The position numbers and the translations under genes were made by a program. This document shows positions 16,829 through 24,797 of a stretch of DNA of 64,000 nt, in pieces; positions within the stretch are counted from its first letter, which is position 1, and each line of letters opens with the position of its first letter. The stretch covers positions 3,418-67,417 of the forward strand of contig CAVUNW010000037.1 in the NCBI GenBank assembly GCA_963742865.1. The letters are read 5' to 3'. This stretch comes from Bog-532 sp963742865 (lineage in GTDB: Bacteria; Actinomycetota; Actinomycetes; Streptosporangiales; Streptosporangiaceae). The notes under the pieces were generated by a model. That model worked only from the letters and a program-made list of their open reading frames with translations. It searched no databases and had not been told where the DNA came from.

Positions 16829-18276
16829 CGCTCAGCACCGACGTGGTCCTCGGTATCGACATCGGCACCACGTCATCCAAGGCCGTGGCCCGGTCAGCAG
16901 CACAGGGCAGCACCCCGTACGTGGAGCAGCCCACCCCGTGGCACGCCGGTCCCGGTGGCGAGACCGAGATCGATCCGTACCGCCTCGTGGGCGTGACCCT
17001 GGACCTGATCGGTTCCGCCGTCCGGACGGCGGAATCGGCGTGGGGGCCGGTCCGCGTGCGCAGCATCGGCGTGACCGGTCTAGCCGAGAGCGGTGTGCTG
17101 CTCGACGCCGCCGGGCGGCCGGCCGCACCGGTGATCGCCTGGTTCGATCATCGCGGCGCGGACGAGATCAAGCGGATGGACCGGGAATCCCCTGGCTTTG
17201 CCGCCACGTTCGAGCGCACGACCGGCCTTCCGTGGTCGAGCCAGGCCAGCATCGCCAAACTGATGTGGCTGCGTGCGCGCGGATATCGGGCCGGCCCGGC
17301 ATCGACCTGGCTGAACGTGCCCGAATGGATCGTCTTCGCCCTGGGCGGCGATCCGGTTCGCGAGCCATCGCTGGCGTCCCGGACCGGCCTCATCGATCAG
17401 GGCACCGGCGAACCCTGGCCCGACGCCCTGGCGGCGGCGGGGCTGTCCGGCGGGATTCTTCCCGGCGAGCGGCCGGCTGCCCCCGCCGGGTACCTCAGGC
17501 ACGAGGGCGTGGTCTCCTGCGCCGCGGGCGCCGTCCTGACGGTGGCCGGGCACGACCATCCGGTGGCGGCCATCGGCGTCGGTGCGGTCGGGCCGGACGA
17601 GCTGTTCAACTCCAGCGGCACCGCGGACGTACTGGCCCGGTCGATCCCGGGGACGCTGGCGGAGACCGAGCGCCAGCGCGTCGTCAGCGCCGGCTGGTCG
17701 CTCGGGCGGCACGTACTGCCGGACACGAGCCTGCTGCTCGCCGGGGTCAGCGGCGGACTGCTGCTGCGGCGCGTGCTGACGGCCCTGGGCGCGGAGTCCG
17801 AACCGGCCCGGGCAGCCCTTGATCAGGCAAGCCTGAGCGTCGGTGAACTGCCCGCGGGCCTGTCGGTCGGCGGCGACGGCCGGACCCAGGATGACGTGGT
17901 CATACGGATCCAGGACGGCGCATCACCCGCCTCGGTCTGGACCGCCGCCGTGCGCTATACGGCGGCCCAGACGCGCATGTTGCTCGATGACATCGAGAAG
18001 GTCGTCGGCCCGCATGGCCGCGCCGTGGCCGCTGGGGGCTGGACGCAGATGGCCAGCGTGCGCGCCGCCAAGGCGGCCGTCATCGACGCGATGAGCTTCT
18101 CGCCCGTCGTGCAGCCGGGCGTCACCGGGGCCGGAATGCTGGCCGCGTTCGCCCTCGCCGGCGAGGGCCTGCCGCTCGCCGACTTCATCCGGCGCTCCGC
18201 CGGCCATCCGGTCCACGCGGAAGCCGATCTTGCCGGGGCACAACCCGGTCCGGTCCACGCAGAACCCGTCTCCTGA
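16825..18276 (+). CDS. FGGY-family carbohydrate kinase
   Basis: The protein has 483 residues. The start VVLGIDIGTTSSKAVARS and the body (VIAWFDHRGADEI, VAGHDHPVAAIGVGAVG, VAAGGWTQMASVRAAKA) are FGGY-kinase features: gluconokinase/xylulokinase-type two-domain ATPases that phosphorylate ketoses or sugar acids. It is translationally coupled to the LacI gene and followed nine bases later by a LacD-type aldolase. Inference: it makes the phosphosugar that, perhaps after a second phosphorylation by the PfkB kinase, the aldolase cleaves. It is clearly different from the xylulokinase in the divergent arm. Confidence 0.87.
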   Translation: MTLSTDVVLGIDIGTTSSKAVARSAAQGSTPYVEQPTPWHAGPGGETEIDPYRLVGVTLDLIGSAVRTAESAWGPVRVRSIGVTGLAESGVLLDAAGRPAAPVIAWFDHRGADEIKRMDRESPGFAATFERTTGLPWSSQASIAKLMWLRARGYRAGPASTWLNVPEWIVFALGGDPVREPSLASRTGLIDQGTGEPWPDALAAAGLSGGILPGERPAAPAGYLRHEGVVSCAAGAVLTVAGHDHPVAAIGVGAVGPDELFNSSGTADVLARSIPGTLAETERQRVVSAGWSLGRHVLPDTSLLLAGVSGGLLLRRVLTALGAESEPARAALDQASLSVGELPAGLSVGGDGRTQDDVVIRIQDGASPASVWTAAVRYTAAQTRMLLDDIEKVVGPHGRAVAAGGWTQMASVRAAKAAVIDAMSFSPVVQPGVTGAGMLAAFALAGEGLPLADFIRRSAGHPVHAEADLAGAQPGPVHAEPVS

Positions 18277-18285
18277 AGGAATGCA

Positions 18286-19239
18286 ATGACATACGCCACG
18301 AAAGCCCGAACGGGAACGCTGGACGATATCGCCACCGATGGCCATCTGTTCTCCATCATCGCCATGGACCAGCGCAACACCCTGCGCCGCATGTTCACGG
18401 CCGTCGGCCTCGACGCGAGCGACGACGACCTGCGCACCGCGAAAGCCGACGTCGCCCGCGTCCTAACGCCCGCCGCCACCGGGCTGCTGTCCGATCCGAC
18501 CTACGGCGTCCCGGCCATCACCGAGGCCCGCGCGCTCGCCCCGAACTGCGGGCTGCTCGTCGCCGCCGAACCGTCCGAGCGGCGCACGTACCAGGGCGAG
18601 CCGCGCACCCACCGCGACCCGGATCTCGGCGCCCAATGGGTCCTGGACCAGGGCGGCGATGTCCTGAAGTTCTTCGTCCAGCTGCGCGCCGACCGACCGG
18701 CCCCGGCTCCGGGTGAGCCGGACCTGGTCGCCGAAACGCTGGCCGTCTGCGAAGAGATCATCCGCGACTGCCGCCAGACAGGAGTCCCGGTGGTCATCGA
18801 GAACCTCGTCTACACGCGGCCGGGAGAAGACCTGCAGGGCCAGGCGCGGGAAGATGCGATCATCGAGTCGGCCCGGGCCCTCAACGACCTGGACATCGAC
18901 CTGCTCAAACTCGAATACCCCGGCTCACCGGAAGGGTGCCGGCGGCTGGCCGCGATCCTCGGCCGGCCCTGGGCCATCCTGTCCGCGGGCGTGCCCTTCG
19001 ACCAGTTCACCGACATCATCCGGATCGCAGCCGACGAGGGGGGAGCCTCCGGTTTCATCGCCGGCCGCTCCGTGTGGCGCGAGGTCGTCAGCCTCACCGG
19101 CCAGGAGCGGCAGGAGTTCCTCACCTCGGTCGCATGGCCGCGACTGGAAAGGCTCATCGAGGTCGCCGAGAAGTCGGCGCGGCCGTGGACCGAGGCACGT
19201 CGGCCCACGGAGCGGCGGCACGGTGTAAAGGCACGGTGA
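18286..19239 (+). CDS. LacD/YihT-type class I aldolase (tagatose-bisphosphate aldolase family)
   Basis: The protein has 317 residues. AMDQRNTLRRM near 26-36, DVLKFFVQL with Lys128, PVVIENLVY with Glu172, and DLLKLEYPG with Lys208 match the LacD family. There the lysine in the K-x-E-x-P context forms the Schiff base with dihydroxyacetone phosphate, and Lys208 is the candidate. The C-terminus LSAGVPFDQF and GFIAGRSVWRE binds phosphate in relatives. Relatives cleave tagatose-1,6-bisphosphate or, in YihT/SftA, sulfofructose-1-phosphate. It is the third gene of the LacI arm. The substrate cannot be fixed; GAAGGA precedes ATG 18286. Confidence 0.85.
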   Translation: MTYATKARTGTLDDIATDGHLFSIIAMDQRNTLRRMFTAVGLDASDDDLRTAKADVARVLTPAATGLLSDPTYGVPAITEARALAPNCGLLVAAEPSERRTYQGEPRTHRDPDLGAQWVLDQGGDVLKFFVQLRADRPAPAPGEPDLVAETLAVCEEIIRDCRQTGVPVVIENLVYTRPGEDLQGQAREDAIIESARALNDLDIDLLKLEYPGSPEGCRRLAAILGRPWAILSAGVPFDQFTDIIRIAADEGGASGFIAGRSVWREVVSLTGQERQEFLTSVAWPRLERLIEVAEKSARPWTEARRPTERRHGVKAR

Positions 19240-19385
19240 AATAGGCCGGCCGACGCAGCGGCGCTGGTCGCGATCGATGGCGGAGCCGCTGGCCGCCGTG
19301 ACCGTCAGCCAGCCACTGGTCGAACGTTTATGTACCGATGTTGCAATCGTTGGCGATGCCAACAAGTGGTCGGGAGGGCCCGGCG

Positions 19386-20447
19386 TCAGGGACGACGGAG
19401 GCGCCGGCGGCGACGCCACCAGCCGCGCCGCGAAAGCGTACCGCCTCCCGCGGTGGCCCGGGCGCCGGTCCCGGCATCAGGGGAAGTGCCGGCCCCGGGC
19501 GCGGAATCGGTCCCGGGTGAGGCCGCCGGCCTGGCCTCATGCGCGGCTTTCCAGCGGGCCACCATCTCGTCCTGGTTGACCAGCGGAACGAAAATCGCCG
19601 GGCCTTCGGGGTTCCGGCGCGCATCGACGATCAGCCGGTTCAGTTCCTTGACCGCGTCCCGGACCTCTTCCTCAGAACGCAGGTGGCGGACGTCCTCGGC
19701 CAGCCGCTCGCGCTGCTTGCGCAGCTTCAGCGGAGTGGGCAGGAACTCCTCGGACGACACGCCCTCGCGGCGCAGGTAGTCCCGCAGCCAGACCTGGCCG
19801 TAGTCGCCTTCTCCCAGGTTCGGCAGGGGCTTCCCGGTACCGGGGAGGTCGTCGAACGCACCCCGTTTTTCCGCCTCGGCGATCTGCTGATCGATCCATG
19901 AGGGGAAGCTCATGTCTGGCGGCTTACGTTCTGTCATCGCGGTGCACTCTCTCCCGGGCCCTCTCATCCAGCGCCTGCCCTCGCCCGCGCTCAGCATGCA
20001 TATGAGATTCAACGAGGCCATCCCGCGTTGCCATTCCAGCGCCAGCTGCCGGGGACGAGCTTCGGCCGGCGAGGGCTTCCTGGCCGCGGCCTTTGGCTTC
20101 TTTGCGGCCTTCGGCTGCTTGGGCGGCAGCGCGGCGACGAACGTCAGCGCCCTGCCGATCCACTCGCTCGCGGTGGCATCAGGCCAGCCGGACGGGATGG
20201 TCACGTAGCCGACCATGGGACGCTCCTCGGGGCCGAACGGCTCAGACCCCTCTTCGGCCAGCAGCCGCTGGGCATCGTCGTCCGCGAGCTTGATGCCCAC
20301 GTCGGGGCCGAACAGCCCCATGAACATGTTGCCGTTCACGAACGCGCCCAGGTTGCCGAACATGGGCTTGACCTCGACCCGGGGATCGTCGGGCACCAGG
20401 CCGGTGAAACGTTCGCGGTCCGCCTCGGCCGGTGTCGGAATCTGCAT
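19386..20447 (-). CDS. TfoX N-terminal domain joined to DnaJ-homologue DUF1992 domain
   Basis: One uninterrupted frame of 353 codons carries two unrelated families. Residues 1-105 are a TfoX/Sxy N-terminal domain (VEVKPMFGNLGAFVNGNMF, GYVTIPSGWPDATASEWIG), followed by an alanine/lysine linker. From Met171 (ATG 19937) a complete DUF1992/DnaJ-homologue domain begins (MSFPSWIDQQIAEAEKRGAF, DDLPGTGKPLP, then LRDYLRREG) and ends in a basic low-complexity tail. In relatives these are normally separate proteins. The internal start suggests two genes whose separating stop has been lost, by mutation or an indel. Functions are poorly known: TfoX-N proteins are small and cytosolic, DUF1992 is chaperone-associated by name only. 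Confidence 0.7.
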   Translation of the reverse strand: MQIPTPAEADRERFTGLVPDDPRVEVKPMFGNLGAFVNGNMFMGLFGPDVGIKLADDDAQRLLAEEGSEPFGPEERPMVGYVTIPSGWPDATASEWIGRALTFVAALPPKQPKAAKKPKAAARKPSPAEARPRQLALEWQRGMASLNLICMLSAGEGRRWMRGPGRECTAMTERKPPDMSFPSWIDQQIAEAEKRGAFDDLPGTGKPLPNLGEGDYGQVWLRDYLRREGVSSEEFLPTPLKLRKQRERLAEDVRHLRSEEEVRDAVKELNRLIVDARRNPEGPAIFVPLVNQDEMVARWKAAHEARPAASPGTDSAPGAGTSPDAGTGARATAGGGTLSRRGWWRRRRRLRRP

Positions 20448-20495
20448 CAGCGCCTCCCCAGCGTTCCTGGCTGGAGCCTACGCCGTTACGTCCGG

Positions 20496-21713
20496 TCAGG
20501 AGTCGCGCTCGATGGGGCAGCTCATGCAGCGGGGGCCACCCCGGCCCCGGCCGAGTTCGCCACCCGGCACCGTGATCACCTCGATGCCGTTGTCCTGCAG
20601 GTAGGTGTTGGTGGTGACGTTCCGCTCGTAGGCCACGACCACGCCCGGCTCGACCGCCAGCACGTTGCAGCCGTCGTCCCATTGCTCCCGCAGCGCCGCG
20701 TGCACGTCCTGCACCGCGGTCAGCACCTTGATCAGCGGCAGTTCCAGCGCGGCGGCGATGGCGCGGTGCATGTCGCCCGGCGGGTGATCGGTGACCTTGA
20801 GCTCGGTGGCCGTCGCGCCCGGCTCGACCGTGTATGAGGGCAGCATGCCCATCCCCGCGTATTTGGTGAACACCCCGTAGTCCGCCATCGTGAACAGCGT
20901 GTCGAGGTGCATGAACGCACGGGTCTTCGGCATGTCGATGGCGACCAGGCAGCGGGCGGCCCCGGCGTCGAACAGCCGGTGAGCGAGTACCTCCACCGCC
21001 TGCGGCGTGGTCCGCTCACTCATCCCGACCAGCACCGCCCCGTTGCCGATGACCAGGATGTCGCCGCCCTCGATGGTGGCCGGCGCGGCGTCGGCGCCGT
21101 GATACCAGACATTGAAGTCGGCGCGGGCGAACATCGGGTGCCAGCGGTAGATGGCCTCGTCGTTGACGGTCTCCGGGATGCGCGCGGGCCGGCGCATGGC
21201 GTTGATGGATACCCCGCCGTAGATCCAGCACGACGTGTCCCGCTGGTAGAGCAGGTTCGGCAGCGGTGCCAGCACGAAACCGTCGGGGTCGAGGGAATGG
21301 AAGGCGATGCTCTTCGGCTCCGGGCCGAACTCGGCGATCTCCCGCTTAGTGATGCCGCCGGCCAGGAAGCGGGCCAGGCGCGGCGAGTCGAGGCCGTCCA
21401 TCGCGGCGCGCAGGGTGGCCGCGGCGAGCGGGCCGTGCCAGCGCGGATCGAACACCTGGTCCAGGATGTACGCGCGCGCTTCCGGGATGTCCAGCGTCTG
21501 GGCCAGCAGATCGCTGTAGTAGTGCACCACGACGCCGCGCGACCGCAGGGCATCGGCGAACGCATCGTGCTCGGCCTGGGCGCGGCTCACCCAGAGCACG
21601 TCGTCGAAGAGCAGGTCGGCCGCGTTGTCCGGGGTCAGGCGCTTAAGTTCCAGGTCGGGGCGGTGCAGCACCACCTGCCGCAGCCGCCCGACCTCGGAAT
21701 CCACGTGAAACAT
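20496..21713 (-). CDS. arcA: Arginine deiminase
   Basis: The protein has 405 residues. Family features in order: VDSEVGRLRQVVLHRPD near 4-20, LPNLLYQRDTSCWI with the Arg-Asp pair, IEGGDILVIGNGAVLVGMSERT, FMHLDTLFTMAD with the active-site His and Asp, and the C-terminal GGPRCMSCP, where Cys396 is the nucleophile by analogy with the RCMS motif of characterised enzymes. It hydrolyses arginine to citrulline and ammonia. No ornithine carbamoyltransferase or carbamate kinase lies nearby, so this is not a full ADI operon. It may serve acid tolerance or nitrogen release. Confidence 0.92.
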   Translation of the reverse strand: MFHVDSEVGRLRQVVLHRPDLELKRLTPDNAADLLFDDVLWVSRAQAEHDAFADALRSRGVVVHYYSDLLAQTLDIPEARAYILDQVFDPRWHGPLAAATLRAAMDGLDSPRLARFLAGGITKREIAEFGPEPKSIAFHSLDPDGFVLAPLPNLLYQRDTSCWIYGGVSINAMRRPARIPETVNDEAIYRWHPMFARADFNVWYHGADAAPATIEGGDILVIGNGAVLVGMSERTTPQAVEVLAHRLFDAGAARCLVAIDMPKTRAFMHLDTLFTMADYGVFTKYAGMGMLPSYTVEPGATATELKVTDHPPGDMHRAIAAALELPLIKVLTAVQDVHAALREQWDDGCNVLAVEPGVVVAYERNVTTNTYLQDNGIEVITVPGGELGRGRGGPRCMSCPIERDS

Positions 21714-21766
21714 GGCTCGACCGTACCGAACGCACCCGCGGCCGGGACAGGTGCGACAGTGGACTA

Positions 21767-22132
21767 ATGAGCGACCCCACGAACAGTTCCACGGACATCC
21801 TGGCGGAGCGGCTGCGCCTCAGCGGCGGCTTCAGCGCCGAGGACCGGGATCATGTGCTGGACCTCCTGGCCCCGATCGGCAAGCGCCTGGCACGCTGGCG
21901 CCCGGAGGATGTTGATCTCGAGCTCACCATCAAGAACCGCGGAGGCCTGGAGCAGAAGGTAACCCTCGAGGCCTGGCTGCCCCGATGGCCGTCACTCGTG
22001 GCCAGCGCGGCCGACCGCGACCTCGATCGGGCTCTGGTCAGCGTCCGGCAGGAGATGATCCGCCAGATCGGGGACGAGAAGACCAGGCACGATCCGCGCC
22101 GGAGCCCGGATCGGCGGCACGAGCGCCCCTAA
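21767..22132 (+). CDS. HPF/RaiA-like ribosome-associated protein
   Basis: The 121-residue protein resembles the S30EA/hibernation-factor fold: an early amphipathic helix, then VDLELTIKNRG and QKVTLEAWLPRWPSLVASA in beta strands, and RDLDRALVSVRQEMIRQI as the second helix, with a basic tail. Such proteins bind the 30S decoding region in stationary phase. The match is at fold level and the usual C-terminal dimerisation domain is absent. It is divergent from arginine deiminase, 53 bases away. Confidence 0.55.
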   Translation: MSDPTNSSTDILAERLRLSGGFSAEDRDHVLDLLAPIGKRLARWRPEDVDLELTIKNRGGLEQKVTLEAWLPRWPSLVASAADRDLDRALVSVRQEMIRQIGDEKTRHDPRRSPDRRHERP

Positions 22133-22140
22133 CCGCAGGC

Positions 22141-22395
22141 TCAGAGGTACTGGCCCAGGCCCTCGCCGTCGCGGGACACCCACTCGATGGCCAGCACGTC
22201 AGCCGGATCCAGGACATCCCAGCCGTCGTCACGCGAGGTCTCCAGGAGCCCGTCCGGGCGGACCCGGACGGCGGTCAGCGGGTGCTTGTCGTCGCTGAGC
22301 GTCAGGCGCCCGCTCATGCCCCGGAACACCAGCCGGACCTGTCCCTGCTTACCGATCAGCGGCTCTATCAGTTCGGTGACTACCGTGCCTTCCAC
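22141..22395 (-). CDS. Small conserved hypothetical protein
   Basis: This 84-residue acidic protein is all-beta in appearance (GKQGQVRLVFRGMSGRLTLSDD, VRVRPDGLLETS, DVLDPADVLAIEWVSRDG). The frame is intact and convergent with the HPF-like gene, nine bases away. I do not recognise the family. Codon use fits the neighbours; arginine-rich shadow composition is absent. Confidence 0.55.
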   Translation of the reverse strand: MEGTVVTELIEPLIGKQGQVRLVFRGMSGRLTLSDDKHPLTAVRVRPDGLLETSRDDGWDVLDPADVLAIEWVSRDGEGLGQYL

Positions 22396-22535
22396 GGCAA
22401 CACCCTACGTCCGCCGTGGCTCCTGCTGTGCGGCGGCGGAACGCCAGAGCCGTCCGGGCTACGGCGGCCGCATCGCTGGCTAGGCTTATCGCGCGGCCCG
22501 CGGTCCCGTCGGGAGCGCAGAAGGGCAGGCAGACC

Positions 22536-23012
22536 ATGGCACGCGGCATCCAGGCCGGCGATACGGCCCCCGACTTCACCTTGCCGTCCCAGTCCGGCGA
22601 GCCGGTCCGGCTGCAGGACCGGCTCGGCCAGCGGGTCGTCGTCCTGTACTTCTACCCCAAGGACAACACCCCCGGCTGTACCGCCGAGGCGTGCGCGTTC
22701 CGCGACAGCTATGAGGTGTTCGCCGACGCCGACGCCGAGGTGATCGGGATAAGCTCCGACTCGGCCGACAAGCACGCCGCCTTCGCCGGCCAGCACCAGC
22801 TGCCCTTCACTCTGCTCAGCGACCAGGGCGGCAAGGTCCGCAAGCTCTACGGGGTCCCGGCCGTCCTGGGCCTGCTGCCCGGCCGGGTCACTTACGTCAT
22901 CGACCGCCAGGGCACGGTCCGGCACGTCTTCAAATCGATGACCAACATCGGCCAGCACGTCAGCGACGCACTGGAGATCGTCCGCCAGTTGCAGACCGAG
23001 CAGCTAGCCTGA
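22536..23012 (+). CDS. bcp: Thioredoxin-dependent peroxiredoxin, BCP/PrxQ type
   Basis: From ATG 22536 the protein has 158 residues. YPKDNTPGCTAEACAF contains the peroxidatic Cys48 and the resolving Cys53, the alpha-2 pattern of BCP/PrxQ. FTLPSQSGEPVRLQD and the C-terminal YVIDRQGTVRHVF complete the family. It reduces hydroperoxides with thioredoxin in the cytosol. An upstream frame to 22416 is shadow-like. It is followed eight bases later by corA, so a two-gene operon is likely. Confidence 0.92.
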   Translation: MARGIQAGDTAPDFTLPSQSGEPVRLQDRLGQRVVVLYFYPKDNTPGCTAEACAFRDSYEVFADADAEVIGISSDSADKHAAFAGQHQLPFTLLSDQGGKVRKLYGVPAVLGLLPGRVTYVIDRQGTVRHVFKSMTNIGQHVSDALEIVRQLQTEQLA

Positions 23013-23019
23013 GGGCCCG

Positions 23020-24162
23020 ATGACCTCCACGCAATCTGGCCCGGCAAAGGCCGAGGGCTTGCAGGGCAACGAGGGCGGCTCAACCAGCGGTGTGCTGGGC
23101 AACCGGCCGCCGGTTGCCCAGACCTTTCACGGCCGCGATCCCGGCACCGTGGCCACGTCCGCCATCTGCAAGGTCAGCCCGACCAAATGCCAGGCCCGGA
23201 CCCGCCTCTACCGGCACGGGGTGCTCGAGCTCGAGGGTTTCCCCGTGGCCGAGATCAGTGACCACCGGGACGACGAGGCGGTCACTATCTGGCTCGACCT
23301 GCGGGATCCGGACCGCGATGACCTGGCGGTACTGAGCGACGAGTTCGGCCTGAACCCGCTGGCCGTCGAGGACGCCGTGGCCAAGCACGAGCGCCCCAAG
23401 CTCGACCGGTACCGCAGCCATCTGTTCCTGAACGCCTACGGAGCGCGGCTCGACCGCGGCACGGGTGAACTCGCGACCAGCGAGCTCGCCGCCTTCGTCA
23501 CCCGACAGGCGCTGATCACGGTCCGCAAGGACGACGGGCTCGACATCGGCGCCGTCGTGGACCGCTGGGACGCCAATCCGGACCTGGCCAAATTCGGCGT
23601 CGGTTACCTGGTGCACGGGCTCCTGGACTACATCGTGGACGGCCACTTCGAATCGGTGCAGAGCATGGACGACGCGGTCGAGGGTCTGGAAGACCAGCTA
23701 TTCTCCAACGTTCCCCAGGATATGACCGTGCAGCGGCGCAGTTTCGAGCTGCGCAAGAGCCTGGTCCTGCTCCGCCGGATCATCATCCCCATGCGCGAAG
23801 TCGTGAACACCCTCATGCGGCCCGACATGCATGTGGTGGCGGACGAGATGATGCCGTACTACCACGACGTCTACGACCACGTGCTCCGCGCCGCCGAGTG
23901 GACCGACAGCCTGCGGGATCTGGTGACCAGCGTCCTGGAGACGAACCTGACCATCCAGGGCAACCGGATGAACGTCATCACCAAGCAGGTGACGAGCTGG
24001 GCGGCCATCATCGCCGTCCCGACGTTCATCACCGGTTTCTACGGGATGAACGTGCCCTATCCGGGCTTCAGCAAGCCGGTCGGGTTCGCCGCCTCGATCA
24101 CCGTCATGATCGTCTCCGGGCTCGTCCTCTACCACGTCTTCCGGCGCCGCGGCTGGCTGTAA
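23020..24162 (+). CDS. corA: CorA-family magnesium/cobalt channel
   Basis: The protein has 380 residues. The soluble N-terminal domain (DEFGLNPLAVEDAVAKHERPK near 108-128) and long helices (FELRKSLVLLRRIIIPMREV) precede two C-terminal membrane helices with the signature YGMN (Gly-Met-Asn at 342-344). CorA pentamers carry Mg2+ inward. The C-terminus FRRRGWL is basic as usual. The first roughly 55 residues are a low-complexity extension, so a start downstream of ATG 23020 is possible. It closely follows the peroxiredoxin gene. Confidence 0.92.
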   Translation: MTSTQSGPAKAEGLQGNEGGSTSGVLGNRPPVAQTFHGRDPGTVATSAICKVSPTKCQARTRLYRHGVLELEGFPVAEISDHRDDEAVTIWLDLRDPDRDDLAVLSDEFGLNPLAVEDAVAKHERPKLDRYRSHLFLNAYGARLDRGTGELATSELAAFVTRQALITVRKDDGLDIGAVVDRWDANPDLAKFGVGYLVHGLLDYIVDGHFESVQSMDDAVEGLEDQLFSNVPQDMTVQRRSFELRKSLVLLRRIIIPMREVVNTLMRPDMHVVADEMMPYYHDVYDHVLRAAEWTDSLRDLVTSVLETNLTIQGNRMNVITKQVTSWAAIIAVPTFITGFYGMNVPYPGFSKPVGFAASITVMIVSGLVLYHVFRRRGWL

Positions 24163-24328
24163 GGGCCCGGCCTGACGGCCAGGCGCCCAGAATGGCCGTC
24201 AAACGCCGGGACTGGCTGTAAGCGCGCCTGCGCGCACCGCTTTGCCTGCCCGGGACCGTATCACCGCCGCCCTCGCGTGGTTCCTATGACGGTCCCGCCG
24301 GCAGCATCGTGACACGAAGGACCTAGCC

Positions 24329-24775
24329 ATGACCGCCACGCTTCAGGAGTTCCTGCTTACGCCGGAGAACCAGCCCAAGGTGATCGCCGACTGCCACACG
24401 CTGCTTCAGGAGGAGATCTCCGACAAGTCAGGGATCTCCGGCGCCACGGTCAAGCTGGCCTACAAGACGGTGAACACCTTTGCCCCTGGCCACGTCCACT
24501 ACCTGCTGGAGAGCCTGCTCCCGGGCATCGTGGACAAGCTGGAGCCTTACTGGGCGGACTTCAGCGCTTCCGGCGGCTCCGGGTTCGGCGACTACCTGGC
24601 CAAGCGGGGCGATGAGGTGGCCGAAGCCCTGCTCTCGGTGACCGATGCGCGCGCGGCCGCCTCCGAGCGGCCCACCATCATCAGGGCATACCGCTCAGTC
24701 CGCGGCAGCGCGGCCAAGCACGTCCAGGCCGCACTCCCCCACGTCGGTGACCTGGTGCTCAAGTACGCGCTCTGA
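24329..24775 (+). CDS. Conserved actinobacterial protein of unknown function (DUF6918-like)
   Basis: This 148-residue mainly helical protein is soluble, with no signal or membrane segment. It starts TATLQEFLLTPENQPKVIAD and contains TVNTFAPGHVHYLLESLLPGI near 50-70. It resembles a small actinobacterial family annotated only as a domain of unknown function. It stands alone, just upstream of the DAHP synthase gene, 22 bases away, so co-transcription is possible. Confidence 0.68.
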   Translation: MTATLQEFLLTPENQPKVIADCHTLLQEEISDKSGISGATVKLAYKTVNTFAPGHVHYLLESLLPGIVDKLEPYWADFSASGGSGFGDYLAKRGDEVAEALLSVTDARAAASERPTIIRAYRSVRGSAAKHVQAALPHVGDLVLKYAL

Positions 24776-24797
24776 TCGGCTCCAGTAGCCTGGGCGG

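Noticed and set aside
24163..24328. Second copy of a CorA-like end (VKRRDWL-stop at 24221 after FRRRGWL-stop at 24162)
   Set aside because: Only about seven residues resemble each other; too short to argue for a duplicated gene.
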